Below are positions 1 to 10,879 of a stretch of DNA of 64,000 nucleotides, in pieces. Source of the DNA: Guyanagaster necrorhizus (Eukaryota > Basidiomycota > Agaricomycetes > Agaricales > Physalacriaceae); contig NW_025064918.1 of the NCBI RefSeq assembly GCF_019112545.1, positions 62,001 through 126,000 of the forward strand. The letters run 5' to 3'. The notes beneath the pieces were generated by a model that did not search any database, was not told where the DNA came from, and saw only the letters and a program-made list of their open reading frames with translations. Made by a program: the position numbers and the translations under genes. Position 1 is the stretch's first letter; the number at the start of each line of letters is the position of its first letter.

Positions 1-2360
1 GATGGCAGAGATGGCTTATCAGTAGATATGTCCTCTCTCCCTTGATGAGGCATTGTTGCATCAGGTATAGCAGTATCTGTGCTGTTATATCTGTTTGTAG
101 GAGATATATCATCACCAAGGGGATTTATAATATTTCTGTGATTTCCAGAAAATACATGCTCATTGAATACTGCATGGCTGGAGGTGATGAACTGCTGCAT
201 AGAAGGGTTTCAGAATAGCCAGCCTTCTACTCTCTCTGGATACCCAACAAAGATACATTTTTGGGTATGTAACTCTAATGCTCAATGTCTTTTTCTTCAT
301 ACTAGCACATATGCAAGACATTCAAACACACAAAAGTGAGATATATATGGTTTTCAATGATTTGGGTCCCATTCTGTGAAGAGTGCAATGTTCAGAAGAG
401 GATCTGTGGGGATGCAATTTTGGACATGGATGAATACTTGGAGAGCAAGATTCCAAAAAGATGGTGGGAAATGTGACTCATTTAGCATAGCAGTGATGGC
501 CTCTGCAATCATGCAGTTGGCTCATTCTGCTGTGCCATTCTGGTATGGTTTATCAGATTTAGTATGTTGCCTTTTGATCTCATGCTCAGCACAAAAGTTG
601 ATGAACTCCTTTCCCATATATTCACCACCTTTGTCTTTCTGAAACTCAATGATTTTGAGTCCTGGATGAGTATTCTCTGCATATGCTTTGAACTGCTTGA
701 AGGTATTAAAGGCATCACTTTTATACTTCAGAGGTGTGATGACCCAAGTGTCAGATGCACTGCAGATGAATGTTATCCAGTAGTGATAGCCCTCTGGAGT
801 TGTGACAGGCATTAAACCTTTGATATCACTGTATACTTGCTCAAGAAGATGTTTCTTCTGCTCTGAGAGGCCATGAAGAACATTGTGGTGATGCTGTTTG
901 CCAGTGAGGCATGATGTGCAAATAGGATCAGTTGAGGGACCTGACTCTTGCTTCATTCCAGTTACTAGCTGCTTTGTGTGCATGTGCTGTATAGTGTTCA
1001 TGTTTCAATGACAGCAATGTCTATGCCAAAGTGTGTTGTCCATCTGGCAGATACTTGTGGAGCTTGAGTTTGCAATGATAGTGGCCAATTTTGAGAATGA
1101 ATGTGTGGTAGCATTGACATAGCCAATATTGCTCTTGTTTACAGTTGCAGTGAATCAAACCTTTTCACCCTGGCTGAAAGTGACATCTAATCCAGTGATT
1201 GAGATCTTGAATCTCTTTTCCCATGTGAGATGATAGGGCAATAAGAGATTACTTTTCAATGCTGGTACATGTAGTATGTCAAGAAGTTCCACCACTGAAC
1301 CTTTCTCTCCCTGAATCTCTGGCTCTAGTACTACTGACCCAATCTCTGCTGAATAGATGACTGAATTGTCTGCAAGACAAATAGGAATGACATGTGGAGC
1401 ATAGAGTTGGAACCATTGTCAGTGAGGGGTCATATGATGAGAAGTGTCTGTATTGGTATTCCAATAAGACATGGCAGATGATGATAAATCAGTACTTGCT
1501 TGGCTAGCAGTCTTCTTCTTTGTCTCAGAAGAGTTAGCAGCTTCTGAATCCTTTTTTCCAGCCCTCTTGTGATGATGCTTCTCAGCAGCATAGTCAGCAG
1601 CATGTTCACAATCCTGTTTAAGTGAGAGCTTCTTGGTTATACACTCTTTCTCTGCATGATTCTTGCAAAGGCACCATCCACATTTTGCAGCAGCCTTGGT
1701 AGCTGAATTTGTGGCTGAATGGAAAGGTGTGGCTTTAAGAGCAATAGAGACTGCTGGATCACCAGCATGCAGCTTCTGATTGTTTTCTTCATTGTGAAAT
1801 GCAGTGTGAAGTCCTTCAAGAGTGAGCTTATCAGAGAGAAGAAATAGTGATGTGACAAAGTTTCTAAATTCAGACTAAGGGAGTGCATGAATCAGGGCCA
1901 TAATGAGAAGCTCTTCTTCTAACTGCTGGAGGCCAAAATGAGCAGGGCACAGAGCATGAATATGACTCATGATTTGGGTGCCTCAACTGGCAAGATCTGG
2001 AAGTGACTCTTCTGTCTCCTTCTTAAGATTGAAGAAGCTGTCATAGGCTACAAATTGAGTTGCTGGTTTTCTTTGCTGATGGTGTGCCTTTAATGTGTTC
2101 CACATTCTCTCTGGATCATCAAGGCAGAGGTAGATCATGCCAGCAGCTGATATCTGAGTCTCCTTTCAGTCCTTCTAGTTCTTCTTCTCCTGGTATGTTG
2201 GCTTCTCAGGGTCTGCAAACTCTGGTTCAGGGTCACAGCCAATAGTGATAAGGTAGTTATGGCAAGTTTTGAGTAGGGCTGACATGTTTTCTTCCCACTT
2301 GCCATAATTGGAGGCATTTAGATTGTTGAAGCCCTTTTTGATTGTGTCAAAGGATGGCAT
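1..2360 (-). pseudogene. Ty1/copia retrotransposon gag-pol, decayed and cut by the window edge
   Basis: Reading the minus strand from about 2360 down, the pieces appear in copia order. A gag start has the LNASNYGKWEENM motif (2360-2180). A protease-like stretch with the SHHMTPH motif lies near 1430. A GAG-pre-integrase segment with LWHRH and a CxxC pair covers about 1270-900. The integrase core (1001-522) includes SDIKGLMP and DKGGEYMGKEF. The integrase C-terminal side with FVGYPERVEGWLF runs to about 120. Reverse transcriptase and RNase H would lie beyond position 1. Frames are broken by stops and shifts, so no functional polyprotein is made. CpG is almost absent, as in the neighbouring repeats. 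The family call is firm; exact domain edges are estimates. Confidence 0.85.
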
Positions 2361-2384
2361 GATGTATATAGTGATATCATTTCA

Positions 2385-2625
2385 GTAGTGAAGTGACTGA
2401 TAGAGAGATAGCAGGACACAAGCAAGATGTGAAGATGAAAAAAATGAAATAGACCTTAAAACATGAGGCCCATAACCTGTTGCAGGCAGGTTATTAGTGT
2501 GCAGTGAATGACAGCCAGGCTGAGTATGATGGTCAATTGCTTAAAGGGAGTTGACTGTCAACTCAGGACAAAACTGTCTATGCTTATATAAGGTTGACAT
2601 CAGATACTTGTGTCATTCTGCAACA
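2385..2625 (-). repeat. Probable 5' LTR of the copia element
   Basis: This sequence lies just upstream of the gag start on the minus strand. It begins on that strand with TGTTGCAGAATGACACAAG, carries a TATATAAG box about 40 nt in, and ends near the gag leader. Between it and the gag ATG is TGATATCA (about 2372-2379), which resembles the initiator-tRNA primer site TGGTATCA with one G-to-A change. The other LTR is outside the window, so the borders are inferred from these landmarks only. Confidence 0.5.
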
Positions 2626-2802
2626 GTTAATTCAGAGAATCTGGTGTAGTTAGTCATCAAAGCACAAATTGTCCTTCTGTATTTAAGCTAAGTAAATACA
2701 TGCTAGTTTATAGTGAGTCCAAATGTACTTAGAATGTGAAAATGGAGATGTGGGCAAAATGAAAAAGTGAAGAAGGTTAATAATAACCTGATAATAATGG
2801 TC

Positions 2803-3585
2803 TCAAACATGAATCACAATAGTATAAAACAAGAGTGGCCTCTCTGATGATGATGATTGTTGAAAACATTCACAGTGATGACATGGGTCTGCAGTCAGAG
2901 GAGCAGAATAGATGGACTGCAGTGTGGTGGCTGACATGATCATATCCATGCCAGATTGCATGGATAAGTTGTTCTGAAATGCAAAGACAAAAGCATCCAG
3001 TGATTCTGAGTCCAGAGTGAGAGTAAATGTTGATGATAATAGCTCCATGTGTGATGCATTTTCCTGAGAAAATTTGAGGAGAGAGTAGAGAGGAAAAGAT
3101 GGCTGGGCATTGAATGGCACAGACACTGACAATGGCAACTGAGAATCTTTGAGTGGATGACTGGAATGAATAGCAGGGAGAAGTTCCTTCACTTCTACAT
3201 TTGCACTGTTGCTGAGGTCATAGGTTTCATCAAACAAGGCTTTCCCATGGGCATTAACCTCAATAAAGTCATAGGCCTGAATATCATTCAGAGTAGCAGT
3301 TGAAGGAAAAGTAGTAGTGCCATACAACTTCAAGCTAGAATCAATGATGCCTTTAAATTCAGCCATTAAGACCTTGACCCATGCTCTAGATGAGTGCTTG
3401 GGGAAAGGTGATTTCTTTTGTGCAAATATCTTTCTTAGCTTTGGAACATATTGGTGTTTGGCCACATGATGCTTGAGAAGGGCTGCAGAGTCAGCAGAAG
3501 TGAAGTTTGACTCATATTTCTCTTTTAAACAATGGTATGGCTTCAGCCTATAGCTGTATGTCCAATTAAATGTGAGGTTAGTCAT
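2803..3585 (-). CDS. Hypothetical protein, 260 codons, in CpG-depleted DNA
   Basis: This is one uninterrupted minus-strand frame and the longest open frame in the first 17 kb. The product is not recognised. Residues 15-46 contain a Cys followed by F-T-S-A-D-S-A-A-L-L-K-H-H-V-A-K-H, which looks like the second half of a C2H2 zinc finger with one Cys replaced. The rest is rich in Ser, Leu and Pro. A second open stretch at 3930-3610 on the same strand, with a CxxxxxC pair (CKIFGC), may be an upstream exon. All surrounding DNA is transposon debris, so it is probably part of a mobile element or a captured gene. It could also be a chance survivor. Confidence 0.35.
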   Translation of the reverse strand: MTNLTFNWTYSYRLKPYHCLKEKYESNFTSADSAALLKHHVAKHQYVPKLRKIFAQKKSPFPKHSSRAWVKVLMAEFKGIIDSSLKLYGTTTFPSTATLNDIQAYDFIEVNAHGKALFDETYDLSNSANVEVKELLPAIHSSHPLKDSQLPLSVSVPFNAQPSFPLYSLLKFSQENASHMELLSSTFTLTLDSESLDAFVFAFQNNLSMQSGMDMIMSATTLQSIYSAPLTADPCHHCECFQQSSSSERPLLFYTIVIHV

Positions 3586-3930
3586 TTACAATTTTCTGAG
3601 AATGTACTGTTAGTTCATATGGATTCTATAATTGAGAAAGATTTTGCCAAAAATTTGCAAATATGACAGTAGAACCTTTAGAGTGTTGTTAGAGCATAGA
3701 TCAGAATGTGAACAGCCAAAGATCTTACACTCCAGCTTTCTTTCCACATGCTGTCTTCTAATAAGGTCTGAGTTTACATCAGAAAGGAGACAATAATGCC
3801 AGGAGATACATCTTTTGTCTTGCAGCAGGCATGTTAATAAGAACTGGATGCTGGTAGAGGGAGAGAGAGGTGATGTGGCATGTTGTCTTTGCTGGAGAGA
3901 GCAAAGATATGTGGGAAGTGAGAAAAACAT

Positions 3931-6548
3931 TGCTCCTCTGCCCTGCCTTATATTGGATTCAGCAATGGGTGAATTGGTTGCTGCTTTTTTTCATATAAAG
4001 GAATGTATACATAGCAGGTGCATAGAGTTGCTCAAAGAAGCAAATTTGGAAGACCAATTTCTGGGGTTGCACAAACAACTGTTATATAAGAAGAAGGAGA
4101 GGAGTGCCAATCATGAAGATAGCTGCTTGAGAAAAGCTGGCCATAGCAAAGCCTCTTTTGTTTGGTCTCCAAGTAGCTCAGTGGTTAGATGCTCAGTATA
4201 GCAACACTGCTAAAGGACCCTGCATGAAAGGATCTATTTCTAGATAGGTCATGACTCACTAGTCCATTAATGACTTAGAACTTCTAAGTCAACAATGGAG
4301 AGTCAAGAGAAAACATTGTAACTAAAATAAATACTTAGCTGCTACATGATGGCTGTTAGTAATCAGATACTACTACTTCTTGCCTTGTCCTCTTTCTAGA
4401 CAACTGAAAAGAATTATGAAATTTCAACAAAATAGGCCAGATTTTTAGAATCATATTACTGTTTGTTTCTGTTGTAGAATTATTTGATGTCTTTATAGCA
4501 ACAAAGGAACATTAGACATACTTATATTTTATCACAGAGGTTGATTAAGTTATCACTGATTTGATCAAAAACTTCATATCCATGATGTGTGATTCACTCC
4601 ATGATATCTGCCAATGCTGAGACCTCAGCAGGGTCAGTGACTTTGGCCCTTTAGCCTTTCCCTATAAAATTTGAAAAAGTCTCTAATTATATGTCTCTCA
4701 GGTTTCTGTCTATCATATGCTTTAGAAATTTTAAATAGAGAGGTTATTGTGGGCTTGCTTTGTAACTGAAGTCAGTGAGATATCATGCACAGATAATCTT
4801 GATTGCTGTTGAATAATTAGGTAATTGGTATCTGAACACAACCAATGCACTTGGAAAACAGTAATCTACATGGAGTGCAAAGCTTAAATTTAATCATCAC
4901 CAAGGAATCATCTCTATTATATTGCATCAGAAAGATCCTGAAATTTGCCAAATAGACTCACACAAGGAATTTAGGAGAGTTACAGAGATGTGTGCTTACC
5001 TATTATATGCCCAGCTTTCTACCTCAGCCTGAGATGGTCTTGTAAACAGAGTCATTCCATAGCCAGTTCACCTGGAATATTGTATCTATGGGAGTTGAAG
5101 TAAGTATCTTTCTCTCAAGTCAAGTATTTGTTGAAGTCTCATTAAATTGATAGATATTGAAGAGACAGCAAGACATCGATGCCAAAATAGTCAAGCTCTA
5201 CTCAACCATTGATGTGCTTGGTAATGGCTAAATGATTAAGAGAGGTGAATGAGGAATGAACTCTCAAATGCCAACACCTAACCACTCAATACACAGTCAC
5301 CAAATACAGTTGAGGTCAGTTGTTTTGAGTATGATAGAAGTACTCTTGCAGTCTTAAGTAAAATCAATGAAACAGTCAATAAAGACAGTTATTCAACTCT
5401 ATCTTGCTTTCAAAGATGCAATACTCATGAGAGTAGTTTATAGCAATGTTTAAGTATAATTAGGACTTAGAATCAATGCCCAATTGTGCTCCAAATCAAC
5501 TTAGAATATTCTGAAATCCAATAAACTCCAAAACCCAAATACTAAGTCTATCAAGCATTTAGGCTTGACTAGCTGCACTCTTGGCTGGCTAGCAGTCCTC
5601 AAAACTAAAGAATTTATATTCTGATTCCAGAACCCTTATAGTTTGGAACCCAAATTAATCTGAAATCCAAAATACAGTTATTATTCCAATCTAATCCTCT
5701 CTAAGTGACAAAGCAACTTAAATAAATCACTAAGTCAAAGCAGAACTCAAAATCCGTTGTCTCAGGGACTAACTACAGTGAGCTAGAAGGCCTGAAAGCA
5801 GGGGTGTGTCGCTTGCTTGCTATTTTCCCCTCTTCCCTACTTTTATACATCAAAAACAGGTATAGAATCTATAAATAAAGCATCCAAAGTAGTATTTCTC
5901 CTATTTAAAGCAGAATCACACTATTATTCTGGAATGACAGCGCTTCTGGACTCCCCTAGGCTTGCCCAGACCTGCCTGGCCACCGCACAGCTTTATTTTA
6001 AGCCTACAGTGTCTGTGGGTACCTAACTCCTTTCTGTTTACCCAGAGTTTTAATCCTCTGAGTTATTCTTAGTAGCTCAATTGATTAGGCCTGATCAGGC
6101 CTGGTCAATCAGTCCTATCCACTCTATTCCTCTCAATTCTAAGTCTCTTAGATCACCTGATACCTAGGAAGTTTGGACTTAGGCATTTGAGTCAAAACTC
6201 AGAGTGCTAGCCACAGATCATTGGGTCTCTCTTTTTACTGCTTCTGGATGATGCTATCTTTACTCAATACTCTATAACAGGCTATGGTATTATGCCTCTA
6301 GCTGTCTTAGAATATACTTGTCTTAATGGCATGTAGAATTGGTCTCATTTGAGGTACTATTTCTAAGTCCAACTTAGACTTAGTATTTTCCAAGATGTGG
6401 TGCAGAACTTTTCTAAGTTCAAACCTGACTTAGGATTTTTATCCTTAGGCCATGTTATTTTACAAAGTCCCTTTTGGACTTAGTATTAGTGACTAGCATG
6501 ACTATCAGCTTAGAGCCTCAGCCATAGTTCTCTACTGGCTAATGGTCC
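3931..6548. other. CpG-poor repetitive DNA without a recognisable gene
   Basis: I see no coding frame here that I can defend. The hexamer ACTTAG and its complement CTAAGT recur many times between about 5460 and 6490. The stretch 5790-6000 keeps a few CpGs and could be an LTR or promoter remnant. A minus-strand open stretch near 4640-4530 (DPAEVSALADIME) may be a relic of a coding sequence but cannot be named. The KDZ transposase reading frame cannot be followed left of about 6550, so another insertion or decay has broken it here. Confidence 0.4.
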
Positions 6549-6549
6549 T

Positions 6550-6785
6550 CAGTTACTAGCATATTCTAGTGTGTTATGCAGAATTTGCAAATTATAGGGC
6601 TGGATGTGTATCCAGCATATCATTGTAATTATTCTAGCATCAATGTATGAGTACATAGTAAGTAGCCAGTACTCTGCATACTGATGGTGTATCAGTTCCT
6701 GTATTATCTGATAGCCAAGCCAAAGAATGATAATACTCATAAGCCAACAGCTTGCCCATAAACATAAGCATCTGGAATTGCTCTG
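6550..6785 (-). pseudogene. KDZ transposase, 3' segment left of the LTR insertion
   Basis: The minus strand starting at 6785 reads EQFQMLMFMGKLLAYEYYHS and then LAWLSDNTG. This is the KDZ transposase segment that normally follows the 'ATF..LE' motif ('FHLLSLQGK...F+RAL..LTDNTG' in relatives as I remember them). It joins in frame to the segment that ends at 14817, once the 8.03 kb LTR element and one copy of the CTCTG duplication are ignored. Stops appear after about 45 codons. The transposase cannot be functional because it is split and its catalytic part is not found. Confidence 0.7.
6781..6785. repeat. Target site duplication CTCTG, left copy
   Basis: CTCTG directly precedes the 5' LTR, and the same five bases follow the 3' LTR at 14817-14821. 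A 5 bp duplication is the usual size for Ty3/gypsy integrases. Confidence 0.85.
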
Positions 6786-7246
6786 TGTTATGATTTTCTT
6801 ATTTCTTCATTCCTTTCTTTCCTTTTAACCCCTATTTCTGCTTAGTCAAAGCACCTAGCCAGGTGCCTAGGACCATGGGACAAAGCTTAATCAGCACAAC
6901 AAGCCAAGCCCACCACCCACTCCTGAAACCAATGATGACTGCAGACAATATCCTTTTATGTATGGTAATGATGCTCCAGAACAATGAGCACAATGGACAG
7001 AGGACTCTACAATAAGCACATAGTATTATTAGGAGGACATGTGACAGTATTTAAAGGGCAGCTCTAGCTGGATAAAGACCCCAGCTTTGAGCTAAAGTTT
7101 ACAATCACCATTCTATCTTGAGTCTTTGTCTGACCTTGAGTCACACTGACTAGGATACACATACAGTGGACTCAGTTGATCTCTCGGAGTGCAAAGAGAT
7201 GACTGTTTATCATATGTATCTATTCATGTGATGCTTGGGTCTAATA
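6786..7246 (+). repeat. 5' LTR of the chromovirus
   Basis: It begins TGTTATGATTTTC and ends CTAATA, where the other copy has CTAACA. It aligns along its whole length with 14356-14816. I could not identify a primer-binding site directly downstream. Confidence 0.9.
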
Positions 7247-7302
7247 ATTAGCTCAAAGCTTCCTTCTTCCCTTTCTCAAGCCCAATTGTGCTGAGAAACT
7301 GA

Positions 7303-9250
7303 ATGCCCCCTCCTAGCAATGACAACTCAAACTTTGACCATGAGTTCTTCGAACTCCTTTCCTCCATCATCAGAACACTGATAGGCCTCTTGGTGATCAT
7401 CCAGCTGTGCAGGAGATGCCATTCTATCACTGTCTGGGCCATCAGATATTATCACAAATTCAGAAACATTCAAAGGATCTTATGCAATAAAACCCCTGAT
7501 CTCCCTCTACATGACATCCCTGAATCCCAACAAATGACCTACCAGCCCCCAGAAGCTGGGCCTAGTGGCTTACATCTGGAGAATGGTCAAGAAGAAACAA
7601 GAGGACAGCACTCTCCTTGACCTGGAAGTCAGCATCCTCGCATCCCAGGAGAACATGGGATCTTCATACTGGATGCGACACTCCACAGGAAGGACCAGGA
7701 TCTCCCCAAGAACTTCTTTGAACAGTCCCCCTCCTCCGACCCTTCTTCTGCCTCTCACACCCATAGGATTGCTGACCATGCCAGGGACTCTCTTGATGCC
7801 CCTCGGATGGCTTGAGGATCTCATGCCACAACACCTCACAGCCAGTCTCACTGCCCTCTCACCCTCAGCCAACCTGACACTAGGCTGGGAGGGAACCCCC
7901 AGAACAAAGAAGAGTGACAATGAGTATGGGAGGAAATCATCCACTGATACTTCCCTCTCTGGGACTTTACTATTCCCTTCAACTATGATGATGCTGTCCA
8001 ACAAGAGGAGCATAGGCAGCAGACTGAGTCACAGCCAGTACATGGAGAGCATAAGGACAGGCATGCAACAGAGGAGTGGCAGAGGAGAGAGGCCACCGAG
8101 TATGATGAGCAGAACTGGGACCACCAGTGGGAGACTGAGAGGAGCTGACTGGCTAGGGCTGATGTTTCCAACTGGTATAGATTATGACCTGAGGTTGCCA
8201 GCATACTCACACCAGTATGAGCCAATCCCTCTCTCTTGACCTCTGTCTTCAGAGAGCCCAGCTCCTCTCATAGCAGTACTCTGGAATATTGGGCCAATGG
8301 TACCAGGGCCAGAAGGAACCAATGACCTCCCTCCTGAAGAATGCCCAGTGCCGACACTGAGTTTGGTAGCGATGAGTCTGTCCTTGGGCATTATGGAACT
8401 GCCCATATCCCTGCCTGTGCACTCCAAGGCTTTCTTGGAAGTAGGATGGTCAGGCAGCTTGTCACCGACAATGACTACCAGTGAAACATCCACCTCTATT
8501 GTGAGCAAGTGGAGGCAGCAGGAGCAACAGGGGGAAACTAATATGACTCTGATATCAGTAGTCAGCCTGTTTTCACCTATCACAATCCACCAAACCCTCC
8601 AACCACTGGACTGAGTACTCAGCCAGAGCAGTGCAACAACAATCTGACAAGAGGGGGCTGAGAGTTTTTACGACCAGCCCACCACTTCCCTCCTTGAGGA
8701 GAAAGAGGAGGAAAAGGACACTGAGGAAACTGAGAGCAGCAAACAGCCCTGCCCTGGTGGAGTACTCAGATATGGGTTAGAAGAAACTACTGATGAAGAA
8801 GAGCTGGCACAGAAAATAAGGAGGGCAAGAATGCAAGAGTACCAGGAGTACTACCTACAGGGGGTAAACTTCTTATGGCATGATGCTACTTGAGTAGCAT
8901 CGCAGTTGGGACAATTATACTTGCATTCAAACACTGACCAGCAAACAGAGATACTAAGAAATGCAGCAACAGATTATGCTGTGCTACAATACAACAAACA
9001 ACATCCAGAAGACCAGGTCCAGAGGCCACCAGCATATCTGATGCTGACCCCTGTATGACCAATGCTGAAGACACCACCTGTCACCCTGAAGCGAGCCATA
9101 TACACAGCTCCCTCTCTCTGCAATGCACCTTCATACTCCGACCCCTCCATCTGCTCCACAGCAACCTGGCTCTCATGATCCTGACCCCAGTCAGCAGCAG
9201 GACCAAGTGTCTATCGAAACCCATGGATGGGCCAAGAAAGCCAACTTCTA
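7303..9250 (+). pseudogene. Chromovirus gag leader region, broken
   Basis: Plus-strand frames with Pro-, Ser- and Gln-rich content succeed one another (7303-7620, 7565-8239, 8297-8614) but none continues. One fragment near 7330-7480 has a hydrophobic run (SSIIRTLIGLLVIIQLC). It lies between the 5' LTR and the recognisable gag core, so it is most simply the N-terminal part of gag or a leader ORF. No domain is recognisable and the frames on the other strand look like shadows. Confidence 0.45.
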
Positions 9251-9499
9251 GGGGCTCAACTCCCACCTGATGAAGCGGAAGGAAGTGGCACTGGGAAAGA
9301 GCCAGAACAAGATGATCCTGAAGCAGTATGCCTGGGATTTACCATATGAAATGGGATCATTGTACAAAGGAGTGAGCTGCCACAGGGAAGCCTGGTAGCA
9401 GATGATAACTCTCTTCACTCCTTCTCTGGACCATCCAATGAATGGCAATGACCTTTCTTCTCAGAATGGCCTAACCTGATAGGGGCACTTCTCTAGGAT

Positions 9500-10324
9500 G
9501 CAGCTGTCCTTCAGTGCCACCCAGACCTCTTACAGAAGCCCTGCCCTTTTAAAGGGGCTTCAGATGACATTGATCACTTCCTCATTGACTGTGAGCAGTA
9601 TTTTGAGGTATACATCAGGTACCTGAGAACTGACATGAATAAAGTTGCCTTTGCCACTTCATACCTGGAAGAGAAGGTGAAGATATGGTGGATTCTCATT
9701 TCTCTGAACTTCTGATCAACCACATGAGACTATTACTGATACCTGTCATGGCCCATCTTCAAATGCATGCTGAACAACAAGTTCATTGACCTGATGGTAC
9801 AGGAGATACACAAACAGAAAATCAAAGAGTACAAGATGGGAGACAAGGTGGCCATGGACTACTTTGATGAGCTGGAGAGGCTTGCCAAACTGGCAGGGAT
9901 ATGGGATGACATGGCCAATGATGGCTGAATGATTGAGACCCTCAAACAAGGAGTTCCCTCTTTGTACCTCATGATGATCTCCACGATGGGTGTCAGAATC
10001 CTGATGCCAGTCAGATATGATGAATGGAAGGAGCAGATCATCAAGATGTACAAGGAATGACAAAGACAGAAAGTGGAATCATCGACACTGCAGGAATACA
10101 CCAAAAAGCTGACCCCACCAATCCTGAACAAGTCAGGGCAAACTGCTGGGAAATCACTGAGACTCTCAATGATCTTGAGCTATGGGAGCCAGAAGACCGG
10201 AACAGGCACTACTTACACCAGGGCAGAGAAGCCAATGGACATAGACTGGATAAAGAAGGAAGAGAAGTGCTTCAACTGCAGGCAGAAGGGTTATATGGCC
10301 AAAGATTGCCCTAAGAAGAAGTGA
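9500..10324 (+). pseudogene. Chromovirus Gag core with CCHC zinc knuckle
   Basis: The stretch 9770-9925 reads as the gag 'retrotrans_gag' region (FIDLMVQEIHKQK... MDYFDELERLAKLAG) and is then cut by TGA. It ends in CFNCRQKGYMAKDC at 10268-10309, a complete Cys-Cys-His-Cys knuckle apart from local substitutions. Gag packages the element RNA. The piece is interrupted by stops and frame changes and cannot make a full protein. Confidence 0.75.
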
Positions 10325-10879
10325 ACTCATGAAGACATATGGGCACAAATCACCAAGTTGCAGAAAGAAGAAGAAGACCTGGGGAAGGACACCAAGGTTG
10401 AGGAGTTAAAAGATGAGGCCAGCCAGTGAGTGATTCCACTGGACTGGCCAAAGAATTGAAAGGTGTGCATTCTGCAGCCACTAGTCAGACTTATGGCACC
10501 CCTGTAGTTACTTCCATATCACCACTATATATGCATTTGAATATACCCCAACCAGTCACTGCACACACCACAGAATCACAAGAAAAAACTCAAACACCTA
10601 TAGGCTGAAAAGGGGTAGAGAACCCCTCCAGCTGGCTCAGACCATTCAACACTGAATGGACCTGGAGAGCCATCAGAAAAGCCAGGGACAAGACCACAGC
10701 AAGAGCCATACTAAAAAATTGAATACATCAGACCCAAGTTAAAGAGATAGTTGATAAAATGATAGAAGAGATAAAGAGAGTGGAATGAAGCAGGGCCCTT
10801 GAATGGTTAGACAAGCTACACAGGCCACAAAAGTTCATCCGACATGCCAAAATCTCCAGAAGAGACCTGATGACAAAGG

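Noticed and set aside
7570..8225. Minus-strand ORFs of 147 and 80 codons in the chromovirus leader
   Set aside because: They are antisense to the element's own gag leader, carry no domain, and overlap each other in different frames.
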